A stretch of 64,000 nucleotides of DNA from Pseudomonas eutrophicaquae (GCF_023544715.1 NZ_JAMJEZ010000004.1:84386-148385), one strand, 5' to 3'; positions 11,425-20,181 are shown, numbered from the stretch's first letter. The notes: generated from the sequence alone by a model not told the origin. Numbers and translations are program-made.

Positions 11425-12621
11425 ATGTCAACGCCCTCCTCTTCGGCCACCCGTGCGTGGCCGGTCTTTCTGATTTTCCTGCGTCTTGGACTCACTTCCT
11501 TTGGCGGCCCGGTGGCGCATCTGGGCTATTTTCGCGAGGAATTTGTCCAGCGCCGCCGCTGGTTCAATGAGCGCAGCTATGCCGATCTGCTCGCCCTCTG
11601 CCAGTTTCTGCCGGGTCCGGCCAGCAGTCAGGTGGGGATGGCCATTGGGCTGTCGCGGGCCGGGCAGGCCGGGGCGCTGGCGGCTTGGCTCGGCTTCACC
11701 CTGCCTTCGGCGCTGCTGCTGATCGCCTTTGCCGAGGGGCTGGCGCTGTGGGGCGACCTGCTGCCCGCCGGGCTGGTGCAGGGCCTCAAGGTGGTCGCGG
11801 TGGCCGTGGTGGCGCAGGCGGTCTGGGGCATGGGGCGCAGCCTGTGCCCGGATGCACCGCGCCTGTCGCTGATGGCGATGGCCTGCTGCGCGGCGCTGTT
11901 CTGGCCGCATGCCGGCGGGCAGATCGCCATTATCCTCGCCGCCGCACTTGTCGGCCTACTGCTGCCGCGCAGCGATCGGGACGGCTTCCATGAGCCGCTG
12001 CCGATCCGTCTGGGCCGGCGCAATGCGCTGTTCAATTTGCTGCTGTTTTTCGCCCTGTTGCTCGGTCTGCCGTTGCTGGCCGCGAGTAGTGACAGCGCGG
12101 CATTGCAGCTCGCCGACACCTTCTACCGCGCCGGTTCGCTGGTGTTTGGCGGCGGGCATGTGGTGCTGCCGCTGCTGCAGGCCGAGGTGGTGCCCAGTGG
12201 ACAGGTAGCGGCTGAAACCTTCCTCGCCGGCTACGGCGCCGCACAGGCGGTGCCCGGCCCGCTGTTCACCTTTGCCGCTTTCCTTGGCGCGGTGCTCGAG
12301 GGTGAGGTCGGTGGCTGGCGCGGCGCGCTGCTGTGTCTGGTGGCGATCTTTCTGCCGGGCTTTTTGCTGGTCAACGCCGCGCTGCCGTTCTGGGAAGGGC
12401 TGCGCCGCCATGCCCGGATGCAGGCGGCGCTGTCCGGGATCAACGCGGCGGTGGTCGGCCTGCTGCTGGCCGCCCTCTATCAGCCGGTCTGGACCGGCAG
12501 CATCCGGGAGGCCCACGATTTTGCGCTGTGTCTCGCGGCGTTCATGGCGCTGACGGTATGGAAGCTGCCGGCCTGGCTGGTGGTGGGCCTCACGGCGCTG
12601 GGCGGTGTGCTGCTCGGCTGA
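11425..12621 (+). CDS. chrA: Chromate transporter, long-chain ChrA type
   Basis: Inner-membrane CHR-superfamily transporter; characterised members export chromate and confer chromate tolerance. The 398-residue protein has two homologous halves, each with the family signature: FGGPVAHLGYFREEFV near residue 27 and FGGGHVVLPLLQAEVV near residue 240, plus the PGP motifs LPGPASSQVG and VPGPLFTFAAF. Many hydrophobic segments suggest 10 or more membrane helices. A strong AGGAG site precedes ATG 11425. Transported substrate cannot be proved from sequence; sulfate or other oxyanions are alternatives. Confidence 0.9.
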   Translation: MSTPSSSATRAWPVFLIFLRLGLTSFGGPVAHLGYFREEFVQRRRWFNERSYADLLALCQFLPGPASSQVGMAIGLSRAGQAGALAAWLGFTLPSALLLIAFAEGLALWGDLLPAGLVQGLKVVAVAVVAQAVWGMGRSLCPDAPRLSLMAMACCAALFWPHAGGQIAIILAAALVGLLLPRSDRDGFHEPLPIRLGRRNALFNLLLFFALLLGLPLLAASSDSAALQLADTFYRAGSLVFGGGHVVLPLLQAEVVPSGQVAAETFLAGYGAAQAVPGPLFTFAAFLGAVLEGEVGGWRGALLCLVAIFLPGFLLVNAALPFWEGLRRHARMQAALSGINAAVVGLLLAALYQPVWTGSIREAHDFALCLAAFMALTVWKLPAWLVVGLTALGGVLLG

Positions 12622-12636
12622 GTCCGCACGCCGGAT

Positions 12637-12660
12637 GGGCGGCATCACGGACTGCCGCCC
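12637..12660. terminator. Hairpin between convergent chrA and lipoprotein genes
   Basis: Perfect 8-bp stem GGGCGGCA / TGCCGCCC with an 8-base loop lies between the chrA stop and the convergent lipoprotein stop. There is no T-run on either strand, so it is at best a weak bidirectional terminator. Confidence 0.35.
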
Positions 12661-12689
12661 GGCTCGCCCCGCCGAGCGTTATGGACTGT

Positions 12690-13409
12690 TCAGTCGCGGC
12701 GCCACTCCCCGCGACGCTCCTCGCGGCCTTCGTGATGCGGCATCTCATCGCGCTGGCGCCGCTCACGGTAGGCCTCGCGGCGAGCCTCCCGAGCTTCACG
12801 GCGGGCCTCCCGGTCCGTGTGTTGTGCACGCCAGCGTTCGGACTCCTGATGCTGCACCTGACGCAGCTGGCGCTGACGCTCCTCCAGACGCTGGCGCTCG
12901 CGCTGCATCTCAAGGCGCTGCTGGTGAACCTGTCGGCGCTGATGCTCCAACTGACGCCGTTCGGCATCCTGCTGTTGACGCTGCCATTCCCGCTCACGAT
13001 GCAGACGCTGGCGCTCATGCTGCAGGCCGTGCAGCGAGCGGCGCTCGGCTTCGCGGTACTGGCCATGCCGGTGGCGCAGCGGCGCGGGCAGGTGCCGGGC
13101 ATCGAGACTGCGCCACGGTCCCTGCATCCGCGGTGCCTGCCCCCAGCGGCCGTTGCTCCAGCGCAGGAACAGGCCATCGTCGCGGTAATAAAGGCTTGGC
13201 TCGCGGGCACTGGTATACAGACGCAGATCCGGCTGCCAGATCCAGCGCCCGCTCGGCGGCGGCGGATAGTAGCCGGCGTAGCTGCGGCGCAGCTCGCTCG
13301 AATAGACACCGTCATCACCGTAATGCATGCGGTAATCGGCGGCCGGCACAGTGCACGCGGTCAGCGGCAGGACCAGCGCCAGCAGGCAGGAAAGGGCTAG
13401 GGGCTTCAC
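12690..13409 (-). CDS. Putative lipoprotein with long charged helical tail
   Basis: I do not recognise a named family. I chose the GTG at 13409, which has GGAG 8 bases upstream and starts a textbook lipoprotein signal peptide ending LPLTAC, with the lipid-modified cysteine at residue 19. A short Tyr/Trp-rich region follows (about residues 20-110, YYPPPPSGRWIW, SLYYRDDGLFLRWSNGRW). The last 120 or so residues are almost entirely Arg, Gln, Glu and His, with no proline until near the end, and look like a continuous charged alpha-helix or coiled coil. The product is 239 residues and likely periplasmic, membrane-anchored. It diverges from guaD and converges on chrA. Confidence 0.7.
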   Translation of the reverse strand: MKPLALSCLLALVLPLTACTVPAADYRMHYGDDGVYSSELRRSYAGYYPPPPSGRWIWQPDLRLYTSAREPSLYYRDDGLFLRWSNGRWGQAPRMQGPWRSLDARHLPAPLRHRHGQYREAERRSLHGLQHERQRLHREREWQRQQQDAERRQLEHQRRQVHQQRLEMQRERQRLEERQRQLRQVQHQESERWRAQHTDREARREAREARREAYRERRQRDEMPHHEGREERRGEWRRD

Positions 13410-13581
13410 GAATCCGGCTCCATGGCAGGTTGCCCTGCCTGATGCGTTGAAAGGGGCATCCGCCACGGCCGTGGCCCTGACGATGCTGGACGATTCGACC
13501 ACGCCGGCTGCAACAGGTTGCAGTGCCACCGCGGGCAATGGAGACTGCGACCCTCTGCACTCAAGCCCCGAGGAGCCCCGC

Positions 13582-14883
13582 ATGCCCACGGCCTATCGCA
13601 GCGCCCTGCTCTACAGCCTGGAGGATCCGGCCAAGGTCGGGCGGGCAGCCAGCTACCGCTACCTGGAGGACGGTCTGCTGCTGGTCGAGGACGGCCTGAT
13701 CCACGCCTGCGGCCCGGCCGATGAGCTGCTGGCCAGTCTGCCGCCCGGCACCCTGGTCCAGCACTGGCCGGAGGGGCTGATCGTGCCCGGCTTCATCGAC
13801 ACCCACATCCATTACCCGCAGACCGGGATGATCGGCGCCGCCGGCGAGCAGCTCCTTGACTGGCTGACCCGTTACACCTACCCCGCCGAGCAGCGTTTTG
13901 CCGACTATGCCTACGCCGAGCGGGTGGCGCGGCTCTTTATCGCCGAGCTGCTGCGCAACGGCACCACCACGGCCCAGGTGTTCGCCAGTGTGCATCCCGA
14001 GTCGGTAGAGGCCTTTTTTACCGTCGCCGCCGAACTGAACCTGCGCATGCTCTGCGGCAAGGTGCTGATGGACCGCAACGCACCGCCCGAGCTGTGTGAC
14101 AGCGCCGACAGCGGCTACGCGCAGAGCCGTGCGCTGATCGAGCGCTGGCACGGTCATGGTCGCCTGGGTTACGCCGTCACCCCGCGCTTTGCCGGCAGCT
14201 GCAGCAGCGAACAGCTGCGCCGCGCCGCGCAGTTGCTCGAGGAATTTCCCAGCGTGCGCCTGCACACCCATCTGGCAGAAAATCGCGCAGAAATTGCCTG
14301 GATCGAAAGCCTGTTCCCCGACTGCGACAGCTACCTGGACATCTACGCCCGCCACGGCCTGCTTGGCCCGCGTTCACTGTTCGCCCACGCCATCCACCTC
14401 GACGAGCATGACTGCCAACGCCTCGGCCAATGCGGGGCGGCCGTGGCCTTCTGCCCGACCTCCAATCTGTTCCTTGGCAGCGGCCTGTTTGATCTGGCGC
14501 GGGCCGAACGTCTGCAGCTCAAGGTCGGCATCGGCAGTGATATCGGCGCGGGCACCAGCTTCTCGCTGCTGCACACGCTGGGCGAGGCCTACAAGGTCGA
14601 GCAGCTGCAGGGCCGTAGCCTCGATCCGTTCAAGGCCCTGTACCTGGCTACCCTGGGCGGTGCTCGCGCGCTGGGCATGGAGGGCCAGGTGGGCAGCCTG
14701 GCGCCCGGTCACGAGGCGGACTTTGTGGTGCTGGATGTGCAGGCCACACCGCTGCTGCGTTTTCGGCTGGAGGAGTGCCAGGATCTGGCCGAGCGTCTTG
14801 CGGTGTTACTGACCCTGGGCGATGACCGGGTGGTGCAGGAAACCTTTGTGGCCGGGGTATCCCGGCATCGGCGCGAGGGCTGA
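13582..14883 (+). CDS. guaD: Guanine deaminase
   Basis: Zinc amidohydrolase converting guanine to xanthine plus ammonia in purine salvage and catabolism. The 433-residue protein has the metal ligands of the amidohydrolase fold: DTHIHYPQ near residue 75, LHTHLAEN near 230, a histidine in AHAIHLDEHD, and aspartate in GIGSDIGAG near 320. ATG 13582 was chosen because AGGAG sits 6 bases upstream; the frame is open about 77 codons further upstream but without a ribosome site and into the divergent lipoprotein region. It converges on rlmE with only 6 bases between stops. Confidence 0.93.
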   Translation: MPTAYRSALLYSLEDPAKVGRAASYRYLEDGLLLVEDGLIHACGPADELLASLPPGTLVQHWPEGLIVPGFIDTHIHYPQTGMIGAAGEQLLDWLTRYTYPAEQRFADYAYAERVARLFIAELLRNGTTTAQVFASVHPESVEAFFTVAAELNLRMLCGKVLMDRNAPPELCDSADSGYAQSRALIERWHGHGRLGYAVTPRFAGSCSSEQLRRAAQLLEEFPSVRLHTHLAENRAEIAWIESLFPDCDSYLDIYARHGLLGPRSLFAHAIHLDEHDCQRLGQCGAAVAFCPTSNLFLGSGLFDLARAERLQLKVGIGSDIGAGTSFSLLHTLGEAYKVEQLQGRSLDPFKALYLATLGGARALGMEGQVGSLAPGHEADFVVLDVQATPLLRFRLEECQDLAERLAVLLTLGDDRVVQETFVAGVSRHRREG

Positions 14884-14889
14884 GGCCCG

Positions 14890-15510
14890 TCAGCCCTTGA
14901 AGCCCTTGGCGACGAAGTACACCTCGCTGGAGCGCGAGCGCGAGGCATCGGGCTTGCGCACCACGACTTTCTCAAAGGAGCTGCGCACGTCTTTCAGGTA
15001 GGCATCCGAGCCTTCGCCCTGGAACACCTTGACCGCGAAGTTGCCGCCCGGCTTGAGCACCCGGCGCACCATGTCGAGCACCAGCTCGACCAGATACATC
15101 GAGGCGGCCTGATCGGCAGCGGCCACGCCACTGATGTTCGGCGCGATATCGGAGATGATCAGGTCCGGCTGGCGGCCATCGAGCTTGTCGAGCAGCTGCT
15201 GGAAGACCTTGTCATCGGTGAAGTCGCCCTGGATGAAATCGACGTTCTCCAGCGAGTCCATCGGCAGGATATCGCTGGCCAGCACCCGGCCCTTGTCGCC
15301 GACGACGCGCCCCGCCACCTGCGACCAGCCGCCGGGCGCCGAGCCCAGATCCATGACCAGCATGCCGGGGCGGATCAGCTTGTCCTTCTCGCTCAGCTCG
15401 AGCAGCTTGTAGGCGGCACGCGAGCGGTAGCCGTCCTTCTGCGCCTGTTTGACGTAGGGATCGTTGACGTGTTCTTTCAGCCAGCGGCTACTGCTTTTGG
15501 AGCGTTTCAT
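14890..15510 (-). CDS. rlmE: 23S rRNA 2'-O-ribose U2552 methyltransferase
   Basis: SAM-dependent RrmJ/FtsJ family enzyme that methylates U2552 in the ribosomal A loop late in 50S assembly. The 206 residues match the family length. Visible motifs are the SAM-binding [12 protein letters not shown] near residue 55 and the K-D-K-E catalytic set, with aspartate in ISDIAPN, lysine in NFAVKVFQG and glutamate in [17 protein letters not shown] -10-like box lies at 15588-15583. It is not next to ftsH here, although ftsJ-ftsH is the common arrangement. Confidence 0.93.
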   Translation of the reverse strand: MKRSKSSSRWLKEHVNDPYVKQAQKDGYRSRAAYKLLELSEKDKLIRPGMLVMDLGSAPGGWSQVAGRVVGDKGRVLASDILPMDSLENVDFIQGDFTDDKVFQQLLDKLDGRQPDLIISDIAPNISGVAAADQAASMYLVELVLDMVRRVLKPGGNFAVKVFQGEGSDAYLKDVRSSFEKVVVRKPDASRSRSSEVYFVAKGFKG

Positions 15511-15630
15511 GAGGGGATCAACCAGAAAAATCGGGTGAGAAGCCGGCCAGCGCCTCAGGCAGCGGACCGCAAAATGGCTGCAAGTATACGCCGAGCGGAC
15601 GGTGCGAGGCAGCGCCCGCTGCCGCGCGGC

Positions 15631-15659
15631 CTGACAGGGGCAGCGGCGATCGCTACAAT
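15631..15659 (+). promoter_or_regulatory. Promoter of the COG2509 flavoprotein gene
   Basis: CTGACA (-35, 5 of 6 consensus) at 15631-15636, a 17-base spacer, and TACAAT (-10, 5 of 6) at 15654-15659. Expected start is near 15666, about 50 bases before ATG 15716. Confidence 0.65.
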
Positions 15660-15715
15660 CCGCGCCTCACCCCGCCCCTCTTCCTTTGCCGGAGTCACCG
15701 GCCAGGCCTACCGTC

Positions 15716-17353
15716 ATGATCCGCATCACCGAACTGTCCCTGCCCCTCGATCACTCACCCGAGGCGCTGCGCCAGGCCATTGTCAAGCGTCTGGGCATCC
15801 CGGATGCCGACCTGCTGAACTTCAGCGTCTTCAAACGCAGCTACGATGCGCGCAAGAAGAACAGCGTCATCCTGTTCATCTACATCATCGACCTTGAAGC
15901 CCGCGACGAGGCATCGATCCTCGCGCGCCTCGCCGATGACCGAAACATCCGCCCGGCCCCGGACACCCACTACTACCCGGTGGCCCAGGCCCCGGACGGT
16001 TTGAGCGAGCGGCCGCTGGTGGTGGGCTTTGGTCCCTGCGGCCTGTTTGCCGCCCTGCTGCTGGCGCAGATGGGCTTCAAGCCGATCGTGCTGGAGCGCG
16101 GCAAGGACGTGCGCCGGCGCACCAAGGACACCTGGGCGCTGTGGCGCAAGAAGACCCTGACCGCCGAATCCAACGTGCAATTCGGCGAGGGCGGTGCCGG
16201 CCTGTTCTCCGACGGCAAGCTCTACAGCCAGATCAAGGACCCGAAGTTCTACGGCCGCAAGGTGATGCACGAATTCGTCCGTGCCGGGGCGCCGGAAGAG
16301 ATCATGTATGTCAGCAAGCCGCACATCGGCACCTTCCGCCTGACCGGTGTGGTGTCCACCATGCGCGAGGAGATCATCGCCCTGGGCGGCGAGGTGCGCT
16401 TCGAGAGCAAGGTAAGCGACCTGCTGATCGAGGATGGCCAGCTTGAGGGCGTGGTGCTGGAAAGCGGCGAGCAGCTGCACAGCCGCCATGTGGTGCTGGC
16501 GCTCGGCCACAGCTCGCGCGACACCTTCCGCATGCTGCACCGCCAGGGCGTGTTCCTCGAAGCCAAGCCGTTTGCCGTGGGCTTCCGCATCGAGCACCCG
16601 CAGTCGATGATCGATCAGGCGCGGCTGGGCAAGTACGCCGGTCATCCGGGGCTCGGTGCCGCCGACTACAAGCTGGTGCACCAGGCCAGCAATGGCCGCG
16701 CGGTATACAGCTTCTGCATGTGCCCGGGCGGCACCGTGGTGGCCGCCACCTCCGAGCCGGAGCGCGTGGTGACCAACGGCATGAGCCAGTACTCGCGCAA
16801 CGAGCGCAATGCCAACGCGGGCATCGTCGTCGGCATCAACCCCGAGCAGGACTTCCCGGGCGGCCCGCTGGCCGGCGTGGAATTCCAGGAGCACCTGGAG
16901 TCGCGCGCCTACGAGCTGGGCGGGCGTGACTACTGCGCACCCGCACAGCTGGTCGGCGACTTTATCCGCGGCGTGCCGTCGCGCGAGTTCGGCGAGGTCG
17001 AGCCCTCCTACAAGCCCGGCGTGCGCCTCGGTGATCTGGCGCCCTCACTGCCGGACTACGCGATCGAGGCGATCCGTGAAGCCCTGCCGGTATTTGGCAA
17101 GCAGATCCGCGGCTTTGACTGTGACGATGCGGTCCTGACCGGCATTGAGACCCGCACCAGCTCGCCGGTGCGCATCACCCGCGACCCGGAAACCCTGCAG
17201 AGCCTCAACCTGCGCGGCCTGTACCCGGCCGGCGAAGGGGCCGGTTACGCAGGCGGCATCCTCTCGGCAGGGGTAGACGGCATCAAGGTCGCCGAAGCGG
17301 TCGCCCGCTCGATGCTGGCCGCGCTCGAAGCAGCCCCCGTGCAGAGCCATTGA
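15716..17353 (+). CDS. NAD(P)/FAD-dependent protein, COG2509 family
   Basis: Conserved bacterial flavoprotein of unknown reaction. The 545-residue protein has a small N-terminal domain (about 1-95) and then an FAD-binding dinucleotide fold beginning PLVVGFGPCGLFAALLLAQ near residue 100. The hallmark NVQFGEGGAGLFSDGKL lies near 160 and a C-terminal FAD contact is GLYPAGEGAGYAGGI near 510. ATG 15716 was chosen over one 10 codons upstream because MIRITELSLPL matches the family N-terminus. The next gene starts within 12 bases of the stop, so the two are probably cotranscribed. Confidence 0.88.
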   Translation: MIRITELSLPLDHSPEALRQAIVKRLGIPDADLLNFSVFKRSYDARKKNSVILFIYIIDLEARDEASILARLADDRNIRPAPDTHYYPVAQAPDGLSERPLVVGFGPCGLFAALLLAQMGFKPIVLERGKDVRRRTKDTWALWRKKTLTAESNVQFGEGGAGLFSDGKLYSQIKDPKFYGRKVMHEFVRAGAPEEIMYVSKPHIGTFRLTGVVSTMREEIIALGGEVRFESKVSDLLIEDGQLEGVVLESGEQLHSRHVVLALGHSSRDTFRMLHRQGVFLEAKPFAVGFRIEHPQSMIDQARLGKYAGHPGLGAADYKLVHQASNGRAVYSFCMCPGGTVVAATSEPERVVTNGMSQYSRNERNANAGIVVGINPEQDFPGGPLAGVEFQEHLESRAYELGGRDYCAPAQLVGDFIRGVPSREFGEVEPSYKPGVRLGDLAPSLPDYAIEAIREALPVFGKQIRGFDCDDAVLTGIETRTSSPVRITRDPETLQSLNLRGLYPAGEGAGYAGGILSAGVDGIKVAEAVARSMLAALEAAPVQSH

Positions 17354-17364
17354 GTGCCGATCTG

Positions 17365-18096
17365 ATGAAACTCGACGACATCAAGAAGCTACAGCAGAAG
17401 AAGTACCGGAGCGAGTTCGGGCATTTTCTGGTCGAAGGCGAGCACCTGCTGCTGGAGTTGTACAAGGCCGCAGCGCACGACCCACGCCTGCTGCGCAGCC
17501 AGTTGTACGTGACCGCTGCGTATGAGCATTGGCCCAGCCCGCTGCGCCGTCACCTGATCACTGATCGGCAGATGGCGCAGATTGCAGGCACCCAGACCCC
17601 GCAAGGGATTCTGGCCGTGGTGCCGCTGCCGGATGCCGGCACGCCAGCCGGCGCCCCGGCGGCAGGTGAGCGCGCCATCTACCTGCATGAAATCCAGGAC
17701 CCCGGCAACCTTGGCACCATCCTGCGTAGCCTGGCCTGGTTCGGCGGTTTTCGCTGCCTGCTGAGCCCGGGCAGTGTCGATCCATACAACCCCAAGGTAG
17801 TGCGCGCCAGCATGGGCGCGATCTTCCACACCCCGCTGGAGCTGGAGGTGACGCTGGAGGCACTGCACGCGCGCTTCCCACGGATTGCCTGCCTGGACAT
17901 GCAGGGTGAGCCTGTGCAGTCCGCGGCATTTCGCGACTTTGATTGCTACCTGTTCGGTAACGAAGCCCGCGGCGTGCCCCGCGAGCAGCTCGCTGCACTC
18001 GGCGCCCGGCCCTTCACGATTGGCGGCTGCGGCAGCATCGAGTCACTGAACCTGGCCTCGACGGTCAGCCTGTGTGCGTATGAGTTGAGTCGCTAA
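17365..18096 (+). CDS. SpoU/TrmH-family RNA 2'-O-methyltransferase
   Basis: SPOUT-class methyltransferase acting on rRNA or tRNA; exact target unknown. The 243-residue product has an N-terminal substrate-binding part (KKYRSEFGHFLVEGEHL, residues 13-29) and the three SpoU motifs: DPGNLGTILRSLAWFG, YLFGNEARGV and SIESLNLASTVSLCAYE, which form the knotted SAM site. I prefer ATG 17365 (MKLDDIKKLQQKK); a TTG at 17350 overlapping the upstream TGA is possible and would add 5 residues. Its TAA overlaps the stop codon of the convergent mntA. Confidence 0.85.
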   Translation: MKLDDIKKLQQKKYRSEFGHFLVEGEHLLLELYKAAAHDPRLLRSQLYVTAAYEHWPSPLRRHLITDRQMAQIAGTQTPQGILAVVPLPDAGTPAGAPAAGERAIYLHEIQDPGNLGTILRSLAWFGGFRCLLSPGSVDPYNPKVVRASMGAIFHTPLELEVTLEALHARFPRIACLDMQGEPVQSAAFRDFDCYLFGNEARGVPREQLAALGARPFTIGGCGSIESLNLASTVSLCAYELSR

Positions 18097-18422
18097 GGCG
18101 TTCGTTGCACCACCACATACCCCGCTTCGACCTCGCGGCGGAAAGCCTCAGGAATCTGCGCCCAGTCGACCACCTGGACAATGATCGGCAGGTTGCTGTC
18201 GGAGAAGGCTTCACGAAGTGCGCCGAGGCGGGTATCTGGCTGATCGGGCGCCGCAGGATGGCTCAGCACCAGATCAAGGTCACTGGCTTCGTAGCTGCCG
18301 CCGTTCACCCGGCTGCCATAGGCCCAGACCTCAGCATCAGCCACATGCTGGCGCAGAATCTGCTGCACCATCGCCAAATAGCGCGGTGGCAGTTCTAGCT
18401 GCTTGCGATCAAGCCTGGGCAT
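18093..18422 (-). CDS. mntA: MntA-type nucleotidyltransferase antitoxin
   Basis: Minimal nucleotidyltransferase of the HepT/MntA (type VII) toxin-antitoxin family; characterised members neutralise HepT by AMPylating a tyrosine near its active site. The 109-residue protein shows the nucleotidyltransferase signature YGSRVNGGSYEASDLDLVL, giving GSR-x9-SDLDL with two catalytic aspartates. A third acidic residue may be the D in VVDWAQ. ATG 18422 was chosen; it overlaps the 3' end of hepT by 14 bases, which implies translational coupling. Its TAG overlaps the TAA of the convergent SpoU gene. Confidence 0.85.
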   Translation of the reverse strand: MPRLDRKQLELPPRYLAMVQQILRQHVADAEVWAYGSRVNGGSYEASDLDLVLSHPAAPDQPDTRLGALREAFSDSNLPIIVQVVDWAQIPEAFRREVEAGYVVVQRTP

Positions 18423-18855
18423 GCTCGCTGTCCTTACCGAGCCGGTCATCTAGCACCGCGGCCAGTTCGCTGACATCGTCGAGAAAGGCCGGTAGCAGTA
18501 CCAGTGTTTCCTTGGCGAAGCCCTCGCCATAGTCGTGGGCGGTATTGTTGCGATTGTCGCGGTAGGCAAACCAGCGCTCCACCGCCTCAACACCCATCAG
18601 CCCGTGGCTGGCAGCCAGCCGCAAGACATCCTTGATCGGCAAGTCATTGAGCTTGCGCGCGCCATGACCAAATTCGCGTAATGCCTTGCGCAACAGCTTG
18701 AAGGCTGTTTCCTGAACCAGCTCGTAACCCTTGACAATGGCATTGCGGAAAACCTCCTGCTCGATGCTGCCAGGTTCAGCACGGGCATACAGGTCGAGGG
18801 AGGAGCGCAAGGTGCGGATACAGCGCTCAAGGTGCTCGGTATTCAGATAGATCAC
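18409..18855 (-). CDS. hepT: HepT-type HEPN RNase toxin
   Basis: HEPN-domain toxin; characterised HepT proteins are RNases active as dimers. The 148-residue product contains the R-x4-H-x-Y motif as RNNTAHDY near residue 115, where the Arg and His are catalytic and the Tyr is the AMPylation target. I chose the GTG at 18855, giving MIYLNTEHLERC, because GGAGGAG lies 7 bases upstream and the family starts this way. A longer open frame to 18930 runs through a strong hairpin and lacks a ribosome site. hepT precedes mntA and lies 120 bases downstream of ccmI. Confidence 0.85.
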   Translation of the reverse strand: MIYLNTEHLERCIRTLRSSLDLYARAEPGSIEQEVFRNAIVKGYELVQETAFKLLRKALREFGHGARKLNDLPIKDVLRLAASHGLMGVEAVERWFAYRDNRNNTAHDYGEGFAKETLVLLPAFLDDVSELAAVLDDRLGKDSEHAQA

Positions 18856-18914
18856 CGCTGGACTCCTCCGAAAAAGCCTATGCAGGGCATGAGTGGTTGC
18901 CATGACGACCACGC

Positions 18915-18941
18915 CAGGTCGCTCGCCCACAGAGCGACCTG
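18915..18941. terminator. Strong hairpin between ccmI and hepT
   Basis: Perfect 10-bp stem CAGGTCGCTC / GAGCGACCTG with a 7-base loop, just after the ccmI stop (18976) and before the hepT GTG. No T-run follows on the minus strand. It may act as a 3' stabiliser or weak terminator for the ccm mRNA and partly isolate hepT-mntA. Confidence 0.4.
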
Positions 18942-18975
18942 ACGTTGTGCCGGGACATTACCCGCTGCCGTAAAC

Positions 18976-20181
18976 CTACCGCACCTCAGGCGTATCAATC
19001 ACCAGCACCTGGGTGCTGCTCTCAGCGGTCTTGACCGGTGGCAGGTCGCCGAACCACTCCCCTTCAGTCGGGCTGCCGGCGCGGGAGATGCGCGCGACCA
19101 GCTGCACTTCGGGGAAGCCGGAGAGCTTGAGCTGCGGCATCATCGCATCACTGTCGGAGAGGCTGACCTCCGCCGGCAGGTCCGCCACCGTCAGGCGCTT
19201 GGCTGCCAGCGGCATCGGCGGGCCGGAGGCGGCGCGGGCAAAGACGAACACCGTATCGCCCGGCTGCACCTTGTCAGCCAGCTCAGCAGCCAGGCTGACC
19301 TTGACCTTCAGTTCCACCGCTGGCACCGCCGCCGCAGGCTCCGGTACAGACTCACCACGGGCAATCAGCTCCTCGCGGGCGCGGGCGATGCCGCCCTCGA
19401 TGGCGGCGCGGGATGGATCATTGGCCGCCAGCAGCGCCGCCAGCCGCCCCCAGTATTCGATGGCCTCGGCAAAGCGCTGCTCCTCAAAGGCAGCCACGCC
19501 GAACAGGCCGAGCACGGTCACATCCTGAGGGTCCTGCGCGAGCACTTCCTCACCCAGCTGACGGATTTCCGCGGTCAGGCGCTGGTTGCCGGCAAAGTAC
19601 AGCGCCTGCGCCCACTGGGCGAGCAGCTCAGGATGCCGGCCAGCCTTGTCAACGGCCTGGGCAAAGGCACCCGCGGCCTGCTGTGGACGCTGCTGGCTCA
19701 TGTAACTGCGCCCAAGGAAGTACCAGGCCTCAGCGTTATCCGGCTGCGCCTTGACCGTTGCCTCCAGGCGCGCCACCGCCTCTTCCAGGGTCTGCGGCGC
19801 CTGGGCCATCTCCTGACGCAGCGTGAGCGCAGCGCTGGCCCCCCACTGCAGATAAAGGCCGGCGGCCACCACCGGCAATAGCAGGCTCAGTGCCAGCGGC
19901 AGCCAGCGCCCGAGCGGGCTGCGCACCTGCAAACCGCCCTTTTCGGTATCAGCCAGCAGCTCGCGGGCCGCCTCGCTGCGGCCCTGCTCCAGCTGGGTGC
20001 TGTCCAGCGCGCCAGCCGCATACTGGGCATCCAGCTCGGTAATGCGCTCCTGATAGAGCGCTACATTGAGGGCAGTGCGGTCTTCTTCAGCCTGCGCGCG
20101 TTGGCCGCGCAGTACAGGAATCAGCAACAGGGCGAGGGCCGCCAGTAGCAGAACGGCGGCAGCCAGCCAGAACGTGGTCAT
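18976..20181 (-). CDS. ccmI: Cytochrome c maturation protein CcmI (CycH)
   Basis: Apocytochrome c chaperone working with CcmF and CcmH in haem ligation at the outer face of the inner membrane. The 401-residue protein has an N-terminal transmembrane helix (residues 4-24), a cytoplasmic leucine/glutamate-rich segment, and a second helix near 95-112. The periplasmic part holds TPR repeats (about 120-240, e.g. PDNAEAWYFLGRSYMSQ) and a C-terminal beta-rich domain. The start overlaps the ccmH stop (TGATG). It is the last gene of the ccm operon. Confidence 0.93.
   Translation of the reverse strand: MTTFWLAAAVLLLAALALLLIPVLRGQRAQAEEDRTALNVALYQERITELDAQYAAGALDSTQLEQGRSEAARELLADTEKGGLQVRSPLGRWLPLALSLLLPVVAAGLYLQWGASAALTLRQEMAQAPQTLEEAVARLEATVKAQPDNAEAWYFLGRSYMSQQRPQQAAGAFAQAVDKAGRHPELLAQWAQALYFAGNQRLTAEIRQLGEEVLAQDPQDVTVLGLFGVAAFEEQRFAEAIEYWGRLAALLAANDPSRAAIEGGIARAREELIARGESVPEPAAAVPAVELKVKVSLAAELADKVQPGDTVFVFARAASGPPMPLAAKRLTVADLPAEVSLSDSDAMMPQLKLSGFPEVQLVARISRAGSPTEGEWFGDLPPVKTAESSTQVLVIDTPEVR

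Noticed and set aside
18856-18930. N-terminal extension of hepT to an upstream ATG
   Set aside because: Runs through a hairpin, lacks a ribosome site, and the GTG at 18855 with GGAGGAG fits the family start.
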